Source: Acephala macrosclerotiorum (lineage: Eukaryota; Ascomycota; Leotiomycetes; Helotiales; Mollisiaceae). Taken from it: a DNA stretch of 64,000 bases. Below the pieces are notes generated by a model. That model made no database searches and was not told the DNA's origin. It was given only the letters and a program-made list of their open reading frames with translations. Where the stretch lies: NCBI GenBank assembly GCA_014904845.1, contig MU119232.1, forward strand, positions 186,001-250,000, written 5' to 3'. Below are positions 45,458 to 55,425 of this stretch, in pieces. Within the stretch, counting starts at the first letter, position 1, and each line of letters opens with the position of its first letter. Position numbers and translations under genes: made by a program.

Positions 45458-46528
45458 CTCGAGCAATTTCAGATCAAAGGACAGTATATACAAGATAAGA
45501 AAGCAAGAGTTGCTATTTCAACAACAACAAGTGTCAAATTTGTACATGAAAGTGGAAGGAACGTATTTTTGAAGATGGGCGCCTAGGTATCACCGCCACG
45601 TCAAACCCTTCGTTACTAAGCACAAAATCTTCAGCCAATCAATGTATATTCTCGATATGCCCCACTGAAGCTTTCCCAGTGTGACGTTGAACAAGAGGCT
45701 CTCCACTTACTGAAGCCCGACCAATTTCCAAGTTGCATGGGGACGATGTTCCATCCAAGTTGCTGGGACGGAGCGGCTCAACATATTCGAGACATGGGAT
45801 CCTCGTTTCCAATTAATCAAGACGCCCATGTGAGCCCTCGTACTCTTGTAGTGGGTTTGAGTCCAGAGCTATGTTCAGCTCTGCGGTCGAGGGCAACTGG
45901 AGACGGAAAATGGAGTGCTCAGGGGCTCGCTTGCTGAAATTGGACTAGCCTTGGCGCTCAGATGGCGTACAAGAGAGCTTCTCCAAACGCTTTTCTCTTC
46001 ATCTCTCACCATTTTACAGAGCTTTTGACCATCTTCGACCTTCATTCGTATCTTAGTTGCTATGCGAATATTGAAGGCATGAACAATCAGATCGTGTTCG
46101 GAACCCGCCAGCGCAAACTGCACGAAATCCTTCATCCTTTGGTGCAGCAACAACAGAATCATGCGCCAAAGCCATACGTTTGTTCAGCCATGTCCAAAGT
46201 ACTCCACCAACCAAAGTCGACATACCTACACATGTAACCCTTGGTCGAGCCTGATTATGTTGTAACATCTACCTCTGCGTCCTGAAAAAAATGATGGGTA
46301 CTTTGACATTAAGCATCTTAAAATTTGTGCGCACACCTTAATATCTCATTTTTTTTTTATACATTGTGTTCCGTGGCCACTCCCGGACACCCTGAACCCC
46401 TCCCACTAGAAAATCACGTTCACATCGTCGCCCTCACGCCTGATATGCAAAGGGCCTCCTTTTATAGCGTGATAGAGTTCCTCTACCACAGCTCCACCAC
46501 CGAGCTTATACTATCCCTAATACTTTAT
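45458..46528. other. 1.1-kb region without genes
   Basis: Promoter of the HET gene followed by sequence with only short frames. An oligo-T run lies at about 46350. Confidence 0.4.
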
Positions 46529-46671
46529 CCCCTCGACTGGTGAGACATTGCCACATTAGCGGCCGCATTTATGCGAAAAAAAAAACAATTGGAGGAAGCT
46601 TGTTTGTATTTACCGAACTGAGGATATTTTTGTGCGGCCGCTAATGTGGCAATGTCTCACCAGTCGAGGGG
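46529..46671. repeat. 143-bp perfect-arm inverted repeat (fold-back element)
   Basis: Arms of 39 bp at 46529-46567 and 46633-46671 are exact reverse complements by eye. Each carries a GCGGCCGC core, and they are separated by a 65-bp spacer with an A10 run. The heptamer TTTATCC occurs just outside or at both edges (46524-46530 and 46673-46679), like an imperfect target duplication. It could be a MITE or another fold-back insertion. No coding capacity. Confidence 0.85.
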
Positions 46672-46921
46672 TTTTATCCGAGCTTTAAAGCCTCACCGCT
46701 ATGCAGGAAATCGGCATTAGTCTCGTGGCTGCTGTGGCGTGTAAATTCAGGTAAGGTTGCCACGCGGATTACTACCCACAGGCCGTTTTAAATGTTAAAT
46801 CTGAGGTGATGTTGCCACCCCTCTCCCCACTTATCACCTGTCAGGTGCAAGGGCCACCTACCAATCATTTAAGTGCTTCATATGCTGCTTTTACTGTGTG
46901 CAAACCCTCAGAATCAGCATT

Positions 46922-47091
46922 ATGGAACCATTACATGTGCCTGTGCCAAAAATCCCAACTCATGAGCTTTCTAGAGACGACAAGCTCAAACTACAGACCC
47001 TCTATTACACTGCAGGCTGGTCTATTGCTGACATCCTTCTCCAGCACTCTTATATTACACACCGCCAAGTCCAATATGCCCTAGAAACCCG
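46922..47091 (+). CDS. Tc1/mariner transposase, 5' part only (gap follows)
   Basis: The ATG at 46922 opens 56 intact codons up to the N run. They include DDKLKLQTLYYTAGWSIADILL, the first helix-turn-helix of the DNA-binding region. By eye about three quarters of the residues equal those of the complete transposase at 50463-51524, so this is a related subfamily rather than a recent duplicate. The 3' end after the gap is non-coding, so the catalytic domain cannot be judged. Confidence 0.7.
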
Positions 47092-47991
47092 NNNNNNNNN
47101 NNNNNNNNNNNNNNNNNNNNNNNNNNNNNNNNNNNNNNNNNNNNNNNNNNNNNNNNNNNNNNNNNNNNNNNNNNNNNNNNNNNNNNNNNNNNNNNNNNNN
47201 NNNNNNNNNNNNNNNNNNNNNNNNNNNNNNNNNNNNNNNNNNNNNNNNNNNNNNNNNNNNNNNNNNNNNNNNNNNNNNNNNNNNNNNNNNNNNNNNNNNN
47301 NNNNNNNNNNNNNNNNNNNNNNNNNNNNNNNNNNNNNNNNNNNNNNNNNNNNNNNNNNNNNNNNNNNNNNNNNNNNNNNNNNNNNNNNNNNNNNNNNNNN
47401 NNNNNNNNNNNNNNNNNNNNNNNNNNNNNNNNNNNNNNNNNNNNNNNNNNNNNNNNNNNNNNNNNNNNNNNNNNNNNNNNNNNNNNNNNNNNNNNNNNNN
47501 NNNNNNNNNNNNNNNNNNNNNNNNNNNNNNNNNNNNNNNNNNNNNNNNNNNNNNNNNNNNNNNNNNNNNNNNNNNNNNNNNNNNNNNNNNNNNNNNNNNN
47601 NNNNNNNNNNNNNNNNNNNNNNNNNNNNNNNNNNNNNNNNNNNNNNNNNNNNNNNNNNNNNNNNNNNNNNNNNNNNNNNNNNNNNNNNNNNNNNNNNNNN
47701 NNNNNNNNNNNNNNNNNNNNNNNNNNNNNNNNNNNNNNNNNNNNNNNNNNNNNNNNNNNNNNNNNNNNNNNNNNNNNNNNNNNNNNNNNNNNNNNNNNNN
47801 NNNNNNNNNNNNNNNNNNNNNNNNNNNNNNNNNNNNNNNNNNNNNNNNNNNNNNNNNNNNNNNNNNNNNNNNNNNNNNNNNNNNNNNNNNNNNNNNNNNN
47901 NNNNNNNNNNNNNNNNNNNNNNNNNNNNNNNNNNNNNNNNNNNNNNNNNNNNNNNNNNNNNNNNNNNNNNNNNNNNNNNNNNNNNNNNNNN
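47092..47991. other. Assembly gap, 900 N
   Basis: Exactly 900 undetermined bases inside transposon copy 1. Frames running across it are artefacts. Confidence 1.
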
Positions 47992-48234
47992 TTTGCTGTG
48001 GAGTGATTTAAAAGCAGCATGCCATAAGTGGTGTGCCTAGGGGTGGGAAGAGAGTGGCGGAGGGTCTGAGCATTAACATTTATTACCCCCTGTAGAGAGT
48101 AGTACCTCTAGTCGAAGCGACTAACGATATTTGGGTTAGAGCAAAACGACCTCGTACGTCCCATAATATTTACGCTGTAATTTCATTTACCAAACCTCAG
48201 GCATAAAGGCCAATCCAGCTTAGTAATTATTTTA

Positions 48235-48582
48235 ATGCCTGGCATAGTTGGTCAACCAAATCTTGAACATAACAGACCCTGTATCCAAATTCGCATTCAA
48301 ACCAGCATCGAACCTGTCGTCTCGCATTTGCCAAAATATCGCATGCTAGAGTTCCTTAGCGCCGGACGATTTGCGATACATTATGCTGCTGGACATAGGC
48401 ATGGGCAAGTGGTGCAGTTGTTGCTTGATAAAGGTATAGATGTCGAGGCGAGGGACGATTCCCAACGCACGGCACTTTTCAATGCCACTATCCACGGACG
48501 CAAGAGAATCGCGCACTTGCTCCTAGAGAAAGGCGCAGATGCCAACCAAATCACAGCTGCCGATGTGGCTATGCGGTTTTGA
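48235..48582 (+). pseudogene. Ankyrin-repeat relic
   Basis: 115 codons contain two ankyrin repeats: AIHYAAGHRHGQVVQLLLDKGIDVEARDD and TALFNATIHGRKRIAHLLLEKGADAN. Neither a complete array nor another domain remains, and the frame ends soon after. The piece lies between the end of transposon copy 1 and a broken hydrolase, so it is best read as the remainder of a larger repeat protein, perhaps of NLR or ankyrin type. I see no surviving start or partner exons. Confidence 0.6.
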
Positions 48583-49117
48583 ATTTTCCATGGGAGAGTA
48601 TACCCCCTCACAGCCAAGCCTTCTCCACTGAAGTTTATACTAAGAAAGCTATAAGAAGTATTTATGGCTGTGCACATATTGTCAGTCCGTCTATATATGG
48701 CAGCCACCGCGACGTCCTAGATAAAATCAAATCTCTCGTTCGTCCCTAATACAGTCGCAATCATCGTAAACACACGGGCGAGGAAAGAGTAGCCGCCACA
48801 ATAGCTGATATGCTCCACTGCGTTTGTCCCGGTGCACCACTATAGCAACAACAGTTCATGAACTTCGACCTACTTCTAGATTCTTCGCGACCAACAGGAT
48901 CCGGTCTACTCGAGGCTAGAGGGGTTAGATATCAAGGACGAGCAGTATTAGAGTGCACAGACCCATTATGTTTATATCCTCTTGTTTCAGCCTCTGGCAG
49001 GCTCTACACCTTCAATACAATGACTTTAGACCCTGATAAGCAGACTAATTTACGAGCCAATCCTCAAAATTTCGATGGGATTGGAATTGTACTAGCTACG
49101 ACGAATACCTAAGAAGT
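48583..49117. other. Intergenic with unrecognised short frame
   Basis: A frame at 48858-49112 begins with ATG and encodes 84 residues ending in a stop, with no family I recognise (DLLLDSSRPTGSGLLEARG). It may be another relic. Nothing else is supported. Confidence 0.35.
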
Positions 49118-50065
49118 TTATAATTCATCTAGGACCCATTTCACTCCATCGACAACAATATCTGGCTGAGTTAACTGGACAAAGTGTCCACTCTCGTGTG
49201 CAAATACAAGCTTTCCCTTTGTAGAGAGTTTCAAATGTTCCTTCATGAGACCCATATGCTTCTCATCAGCCGTCCTGATCATCTCTTCAGCATAGCTCCT
49301 CTGCTCCTCTGTTCCATTCCCCTTCTCAACGCCCGCCTTATACAACCTACTCCAATCCCTACTCCGGAAGCCCCCAATAACATAAACCGGTTTGTCTTCT
49401 AACAACGGCTGCCTTTTTTCCAGCTCTTTCTTCCGCAGCGTCTCAAAACTCGGTGCGTACTCATTGTCCTCCTTCTCCGCCTGCAGCTCGGACTTCTCCG
49501 TCGCCTCGTCACTCACAAACGCATCCCACTCCTCCTGCGTCAACTTATGCTCCGCCCTAATGCCCCAGGCAGAATATGCTTCGACGCCCACAGACATAGC
49601 TTGGAGATTCGCATTATTCGGGTTTAGCACCTGTAGCGCGGTCTCGTGGTTGGCGTCGACGAGCACCAGGCCAGCGATATGCGGGCCGTTTCTCGGAAGG
49701 ACGACAAACTCGTTCACGAGCACGCCGGCCCAGGAGTGCCCAACGATGATTAAAGGGTTCGAAATGGGAGCTTTTTCGATCAGACGGGAGAGCTCTAGAG
49801 CGATGTTCTCGGCCGTGGGCGCGAGCGGCGAGAGCTCGGAGTTGCCATAGCCGGAACGGTCGTAAGTGTACTACTAGCTGCGTAGCGAGGGAGGGAGCAG
49901 CCGTGTCACGGCAGCCCAGACGAGGCTGCTGCTTGCCACGCCTGAGACGAACAGGACAACGGGATCTTTGGAGCTGCTGGGTTCTGGGCCGTGGGTGTAG
50001 AGGGCGAGGGAGTGAGTGCCGATGTTGACGAGGGTGAGGTTTGAAGGAGAGGTTGAAGAGGACAT
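49118..50065 (-). pseudogene. Alpha/beta hydrolase broken by two adjacent stop codons
   Basis: From the ATG at 50065 one frame encodes an alpha/beta hydrolase fold: LALYTHGPEP, VVLFVSGVASSSLVWAAVTRLLP (oxyanion strand), YTYDRSGYGNSEL, IIVGHSWAGVLVNEFV with nucleophile Ser in GHSWAG, IAGLVLVDANHE and a final AHESGHFVQLTQPD with the catalytic His. The frame is unbroken except for TAG TAG at 49874-49876 and 49871-49873, just before YTYDRSGYG. The total of 316 codons is a normal length for the group. A spliced alternative is not obvious. Restored reading would place Gln-Gln or similar there. The gene sits between two transposon copies. The substrate is unknown. Confidence 0.75.
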
Positions 50066-50357
50066 TATAGGGTTATAACTTTATGAGTATATAAGTTTTA
50101 TACTGTGCTGTAAGGTCGCAGGTGTGATAATAGCATAAAAGAAAGGGAGGTTGATGACACAGCAGTGCGATTATTGTCCGTCGCGATGACAGAGATTAGC
50201 CTCCGTACCTTACATGGAGATGGGGATGTGGATTGGAACATTCGTGCAGAACTAGAAACGCGGCTGCCTGTAGAAACTTCTAGAAGAACGCCACACTTTC
50301 ACGTGAGATCTATAAAATGCGTAATAAAATATGACTAGCGTAGCTGTGAATACAATA
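50066..50357. other. Flank between hydrolase relic and transposon
   Basis: Short promoter-like flank without any gene; it adjoins the transposon end at 50358. Confidence 0.4.
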
Positions 50358-51683
50358 TACTCCGTACAGGCCATATTAATTGTTAATGCTCAGACACCTA
50401 GGCACACCACTTATTGGCATGCTGCTTTTAGTCATGCCACTGCAAAAATGAGGCTATTCAGATTAATATTTTGTATATGCTCCACGAGCAGCTATAACAG
50501 CTGCACAGCGCTCTGGCATAGTGTGAATGATACTCTTGATCTCTGCATCTGTGACTGACTCCCATGCCTCATTCACAGCAGCCCTAAGCCTCCTATAATT
50601 CCTGTGCACATGAGGATCTAATGCTTGCAAAATATCTTTCATTCTGTCCCAAATGCTCTCAATAGGTGACAAATCTGGAGAAAATGGAGGCCAGAAGATA
50701 GGATAGATTCCCCAGCTTGCAAACATTTGTTGGGTATATGCTGCAGTGTGCCCTGGTCCTCCATCTTGCTGAAATTGTAGCCCTAGGTGTGTCTGCAAGT
50801 AGTGTGCAATGGGAGGAACTACTCTCTGAGAGTAAGACCCCTTAGTGATTGTCTTCCATTCCTTCTCCCAGAATATGCCCACGCCTTTGCCATATTTTCC
50901 ACTTATGCAACCCCAAAACATCCATCCTATCTTTCTCTGCCACTTATGTGCCACACAATCAGGGTGAAAGAGCTCAGCATCTCCAATTAGCCTTGTTACC
51001 CACTGCTTCTTGTGATAACCAGGCTGCACCCAGCTCTCATCACTCCAGAGGATCTCATCCCATGGTTCTAATGTCCAGTGCTCATGCTCTTGTGCCCACT
51101 GCAGCCTCTTGCGTTGGTTCTCTTCAGAAAGAGGAGGTTTCTTCCTTCTTATGCCTCTGCAATACCCCTCTTTCTTGAGGGCAGTCCTCACAGCCTTCTC
51201 ACTGCAGTCCCAGCCAAGCCATTTAGGGATCTCTGCCCATGGTATCTCGCGAGTAAAGGAGTTGGAAGTGACCCAGGCGACTAGCTCTCTGCGTTTGGGA
51301 GTATCAATTAGAGCAGGCCTTCCACAATGGCCTTTTTTCTGAGGAGTAAGTCGTGTTTGCAAGGCATAATCAAGCTGTTTGCGAGTAATGTGTGAGTGCT
51401 GCAGAAGGATATCAGCAATTGACCAGCCTGCAGTGTAATAGAGAGTTTGAAGTCTGAGCTTGTCATCTCTAGAGAGGTCTCTGTGAGCTGAAGTCTTTGG
51501 AACAGGAATATGATAGTTCTCCATAATGGTTATGAATAGTAAAGCAGCATGAAAAGCAGCTGGTGAGAGCACCAGCAACCTTAATATGATTGGTGGGTGG
51601 TCCTTGCACCTGACAGGTGATAAGTGGAGAGAGGGGTGGCATCATCACCTGAATTTAACAATTAAAAAGCCCTGTGGGTAGTA
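50358..51683 (-). mobile_element. Tc1/mariner-type transposon copy 2, complete
   Basis: The inverted termini are TACTCCGTACAGGCCATATTAA at the left and, on the other strand, TACTACCCACAGGGCTTTTTAA at the right, with TA at both extremes. About 1,326 bp encloses one intact transposase gene on the minus strand. No C-to-T decay is evident, in contrast to the element at 58.5 kb. Confidence 0.9.
50463..51524 (-). CDS. Tc1/mariner-type transposase, intact DD34E
   Basis: 353 residues from the ATG at 51524 to TAA, without introns or stops. An N-terminal helix-turn-helix pair (DDKLRLQTLYYTAGWSIADILL and the RRELVAWVTSNSF region) binds the terminal repeats. The catalytic triad is Asp162 in LWSDESW, Asp254 in FQQDGGPGHTA and Glu289 in SPDLSPIESIWDRMKD, with 34 residues between the last two, so DD34E. 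The protein cuts and pastes DNA at TA sites. Complete ends and an open frame mean the element may still be mobile. It is of a type often present in many copies in filamentous ascomycetes. Confidence 0.95.
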   Translation of the reverse strand: MENYHIPVPKTSAHRDLSRDDKLRLQTLYYTAGWSIADILLQHSHITRKQLDYALQTRLTPQKKGHCGRPALIDTPKRRELVAWVTSNSFTREIPWAEIPKWLGWDCSEKAVRTALKKEGYCRGIRRKKPPLSEENQRKRLQWAQEHEHWTLEPWDEILWSDESWVQPGYHKKQWVTRLIGDAELFHPDCVAHKWQRKIGWMFWGCISGKYGKGVGIFWEKEWKTITKGSYSQRVVPPIAHYLQTHLGLQFQQDGGPGHTAAYTQQMFASWGIYPIFWPPFSPDLSPIESIWDRMKDILQALDPHVHRNYRRLRAAVNEAWESVTDAEIKSIIHTMPERCAAVIAARGAYTKY

Positions 51684-51736
51684 GGGGTAAAGGCGATAAA
51701 TCCTTCCTCGCTTATTAAACTGCTTAGCATTTTGTG

Positions 51737-51898
51737 TACTACCTACAGGTTGTTTTAAATGTTAATCGTGAGGTGATTGTGGCCGTGTTGCCAAGGGGTA
51801 GTAAGACCAATCATCTCTCCACGATTCACGGTATTTTGCTATATCTAGTTAAATACTGGCCTGTGCTTATTAACATTTATTATGGCCTGTAGAGAGTA
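51737..51898. mobile_element. 162-bp MITE related to the neighbouring Tc1/mariner elements
   Basis: Both ends are nearly the same as those of transposon copy 1: left TACTACCTACAGGTTGTTTT and right (reverse complement) TACTCTCTACAGGCCATAAT, both followed by AAATGTTAAT. It has terminal TA and no coding capacity. It lies 53 bp from copy 2 and was probably mobilised by the same transposase. Confidence 0.8.
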
Positions 51899-53205
51899 CT
51901 TCCCACTTTTGTCCGGATAAATCCGGCAGGCAGGTTTCTTTGTACTTTGTGTCTTCAAACTTTAAAGCTATATTTGAACTTATAGTTATAACAGCTTTTG
52001 ACGTTCTCAATAGGACGATCGACAGCATAGCTAAACTGCAGTATTTTTCTGACTGTAAGTCGAGCCCTTGTAGAGAAATAGCTAAAGAATAATAGAAAAC
52101 TAATTATAACTTTATATATTTATGTGGTGGAGATTTAAGACCCCCAAACCATGTAGTCTTTTCGGCACGCAGGGATAGACGTTATATGGACTTTCGTTCA
52201 TGGTATTCGATTTTATCAATCTATTGATCACGCGCGTTTACTTCCTTCCTGCTGCCTTCCCTCACCGCAAGTATTCGGCTTTGGCTTCACAAATCGTGTG
52301 ATTCTATGACAACAGTAATACTTTGTTTTGTCAAATACCTTCTCAAGTGAGAGATTTGTGGAGTGACAATCAAGCGATTCGCTGAAGCCAGTCTCGTGAT
52401 CGTAAGGCTGACATCGTATTCGTCCACACGAGCTTTTTGCCAGCTGAACATCCCCAGATTTTCCGCACACCGTTATTTGTCCGAGGCATTTTAAGCTCAA
52501 AATGATGCAAGTATTGGCTGACATGGCTACCCTCAGCTTGATGCAGCCACTCCCAAAATAACGTTGATGGAGGCATGCGCGACATATTGTAAGCTTAAAT
52601 TTTAGGTTTGACATGTTATGTTCGTTGGCACAGGGATGCCGACATCAAGTTACTATCATACCAATGCTCTGAATGCTATCTTATTACTGGCGAGTGCCCG
52701 TTTGTACCATAATTCGTTGCATGGTTGATATTTGCAAACTCGGAGATGCCTTAGACTTGGCGAACGAATGCGCATCTCACTCGGATGTAGAGGGACTCTT
52801 TCTGACAACGCCACAAGAAGCTGAGTAGACAATTTACACAAGGCTGAAAGCCACCAAGAGAACGTTCTCTGCACCGTTCCTTGTGGCTTAGCCTTTGGTC
52901 TCTCCACCGTTCGTATCCTCACTCGGCGTTACCTACTTGGCTTCGCCGTGAAAATGGATTGGATTCTTGATCGTGGAGGGTGTGTTGGCAAGTGACAATG
53001 TCGCCGATTATCATGATCTTCAGCTTCGGAATAGATCTTGGCATCGCCATGAACGTGGTTCCTGTACCCTCTGTTCCTGTATATAAGGACGTGTACCTTT
53101 CGTCGAAACATCTCGCTCCTCATCCAACAATCACATCCAGATCTCATCTCAACACTACATTCAATCTAATCTTATCACAATTCATCTCCACTATCAATAT
53201 TCAAT
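51899..53205. other. 1.3-kb region without supported gene
   Basis: A Cys-rich frame on the minus strand at 52228-52614 (128 codons, eleven Cys) has no signal peptide or family match and is not called. The last 200 bases are the promoter of the secreted repeat protein, with a CT/CA-rich leader near 53090-53200. Confidence 0.4.
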
Positions 53206-53860
53206 ATGATGTTCACCAACATCCTCAGCCTGGCTTCCTGCCTCGCTCTTATCAACGCTGCACCCCTCTCAACTCGCACCACCTCCGGCACCATCGTCTT
53301 CCACGGCGCCGCCGGAGCTCAATACTCCCTGACCGTTCCCCTCGATGGCTCCAGCCAAGCCACCAACAACCGGCTCTCCATCTCGAGCGTTTCCTCAGAC
53401 ACCATCAACGTCGGGAACCAATGCACCCTCAAGACCGTTGACTACCCACCAGCGCTGGTCGAAGGACCTACCAACACCTGGGTTGTCGGTCCTCCACAGA
53501 CGGTCATCTCAGTCTCCTGCACTAGTGGCTCGCCTCCTCCACCACCACCACAGAGTATCAGCATTGAGTTTGATGGTGCGGATCCAAGTTTGGGCGCTAA
53601 GTATACTTTGAATGTTCCGCTTGATGGAAGTGTTGTTCCTACCAGTATGTCCACTCTTCAAAATTCTGGTTGAGAATATATGCTAATGAGAAACAGACAA
53701 CGCTCTCTCGATCTCAACTCTTGTCTCTACTTTCACTGCTCTTCCCACCAACTGCAACTTCGTTTATGTCGATTATCCAGCCGCGCTGGTTTTGATCAAG
53801 GCCAATACCTGGGCTGTTGGACCTCCTCAGACTATCGAGAGTGTTTCTTGCCACGCATAA
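53206..53860 (+). CDS. Secreted protein made of two tandem homologous domains
   Basis: Two exons (53206-53644 and 53697-53860) give 200 residues. A signal peptide (FTNILSLASCLALINAAP) is followed by two copies of one domain of about 80 residues, joined by a Ser-Pro6 linker. Matching parts are YSLTVPLDGS and YTLNVPLDGS, NNRLSISSVSS and NNALSISTLVS, VDYPPALVEGPTNTWVVGPPQTV and VDYPAALVLIKANTWAVGPPQTI, each ending ISVSC or ESVSC. Every domain has two Cys, probably one disulphide. The intron falls inside the second copy. I do not recognise a named family. Size, secretion and repetition fit a cell-surface or host-interaction protein, but that is inference. Confidence 0.82.
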
Positions 53861-54401
53861 ATTTTCTGCCTGCATAACGAATGATTGACGACTCTCCTTT
53901 GGGTATTGAAGTGGTTTGACTGGGTTTGGGGACTGGCGCATTGGGCATTGGGGGAAGGTACGGTTGCGTAGTTGCTGGTGGGATTTGTGAAATTGTATTG
54001 TTGGAAGTTTGAGACACTCCTCTTCAGTAACTTTAATGCCTTTACTACACTTCTATTGCAAGTTCTGCGACTCTAGTTTGAGCTAGAAGGAACTTCGTTC
54101 TTGTCTTTGGGACCATGTTCTGATGATTCACCTTCTTCTCCAAGCATGCTTTCTTGGAGAAAGTTTCTCAGATTTGCTTCCACAACATGAATTGAATAAC
54201 CGTCCTATCTTCAAGTCTTTTTCGAGCTGATATGATAAGGTATGGCTTTCACACATTGATGTGTAGTGAATTGAAACAATCGCACTAGATGAGAATTCTT
54301 AGTTGAGACGAATTCATTTCAAATCAATAATGACTACTGAAGATTCTATCTCCCACCACCCTTACTACCCTCTTGACACCCGGTATGTTGGGACGAACGC
54401 C
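53861..54401. other. Convergent intergenic region
   Basis: 3' flanks of the secreted protein and of the NmrA-like gene. No further feature. Confidence 0.45.
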
Positions 54402-55425
54402 TCACACTTCTTTCGGTTCTTGTTCCTTCAACCAGGTTTCATATGACTTGGTTTGCACCTGCTTCTTCAACTGAAACGGTTCAATGGAGCCATCAACTCC
54501 ACCCATGTACCCGTACTCGTTGATGAAACCTGGCGCCTCCAAAATTTCCTTGGAAATACCGAACTTGTAATGCATGATGTCCGCACTCACTTCCACGTAA
54601 GCGACTTCCTTCCCAGTTGCTCTCGACCAGACCACTGGAACTTCTTCCATAGCCAAGTGACTGTCATAAGCCAAGAGCTTTGTGCCTAGGGATCTAGAAT
54701 CAGCTATTGCGCTCTCGGCACAGTGGGAATGACTCACCAGCATCCTCATTTTCGATCAAAGCACGCACAAACGGACCCGTCGACTCCTTTGGATCAATGA
54801 TCGGCATCTTGACATCCTTCCTCAATGGCAAGACAAAGCTGTACTTTCCGCTTGCGGGGTCGAGCCTTGGAGTAAGCATGGCGTTGGTAGTATAACCACC
54901 AAGATAGATGAAAGATGTCTTCTTCGCAAGTTCCGGCTCCTCTTCCAAGATATAATCGACAACAGTCGCCTTGGCCTCCCAATGGAAGGAGCTGCCGTGC
55001 TTCCCATTCGAAACCTTCCTCATAGCAGGGAGAGTGGAGTACACGAATTGCTCCAGAGATGGCACAGCGGCTGCGGCATGAGCGGCATTCTTCCCGTGCA
55101 AGACCTCTTTCTCGAAAGCTATTAATCCGCGCTCGGACTCGGGCTTTTCTTGGAGTTCGGGTGATGTGGATGTTCCCCAGAAATCGGTGTTGAGGAAGAT
55201 GGCGTTCGCATTGGAAAATGTTCTGGATAGCGAGGATGCAACCGATAGGTCGACTTGGACAACTTCGGCGCCGAGACTAGCAAGTGCCAATGAGGCTGGC
55301 AAGAATGGGTTGCGAGTCAAGCAGCGCACGTGCCAGTTGCGGAGTTTGAGAAATGTGTGTGCCACAGAGGAGCCTTGGTTGCCTGTGGCTCCGACCACGA
55401 CAATGATCTTCTTTGTAGAGGCTAT
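54402..55425 (-). CDS. NmrA-like NAD(P)-binding family protein, start codon apparently lost
   Basis: Two exons (54738-55425 and 54402-54685) join at a GT-AG intron into 323 residues without stop codons. GATGNQGSSVAHTFL is the GxxGxxG Rossmann opening; VRCLTRNP and AEVVQVDLSVASSL follow as in NmrA, HSCARG and isoflavone reductase-like proteins. Then FLNTDFWG, HAAAAVPSLEQFVYSTLPAMRK and YLGGYTTNAM. The protein should bind NADP and sense redox state or act as a reductase. At the expected start (ACC ATN GCC TCT ACA AAG) the codon at 55425-55423 is ATA. The in-frame TAG upstream excludes an earlier start in this exon, so either an unseen 5' exon, near-cognate initiation, or a start-loss mutation must be assumed. 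Confidence 0.8.

Larger units (their letters stand above)
46770..48101 (+). mobile_element. Tc1/mariner-type transposon copy 1, interrupted by assembly gap
   Basis: The left end TACTACCCACAGGCC and the right end (reverse complement TACTCTCTACAGGGG) form imperfect terminal inverted repeats with terminal TA. Both ends and the internal flanks (CACTTATCACCTGTCAGGTG; GCATGCC-ATAAGTGGTGTGCC) match the complete copy at 50358-51683. The total length of 1,332 bp, including 900 N, agrees with the 1,326 bp of that copy. A transposase start is present at 46922. Confidence 0.85.

Noticed and set aside
46898..48040. Long frames on both strands across the N run
   Set aside because: They are open only because N has no stops; the real coding part ends at 47091 and the sequence after the gap is non-coding by comparison with the complete transposon.
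52228..52614. Cys-rich 128-codon frame on the minus strand
   Set aside because: Eleven Cys suggested a secreted protein, but there is no signal peptide, no family match and no promoter or splice support.
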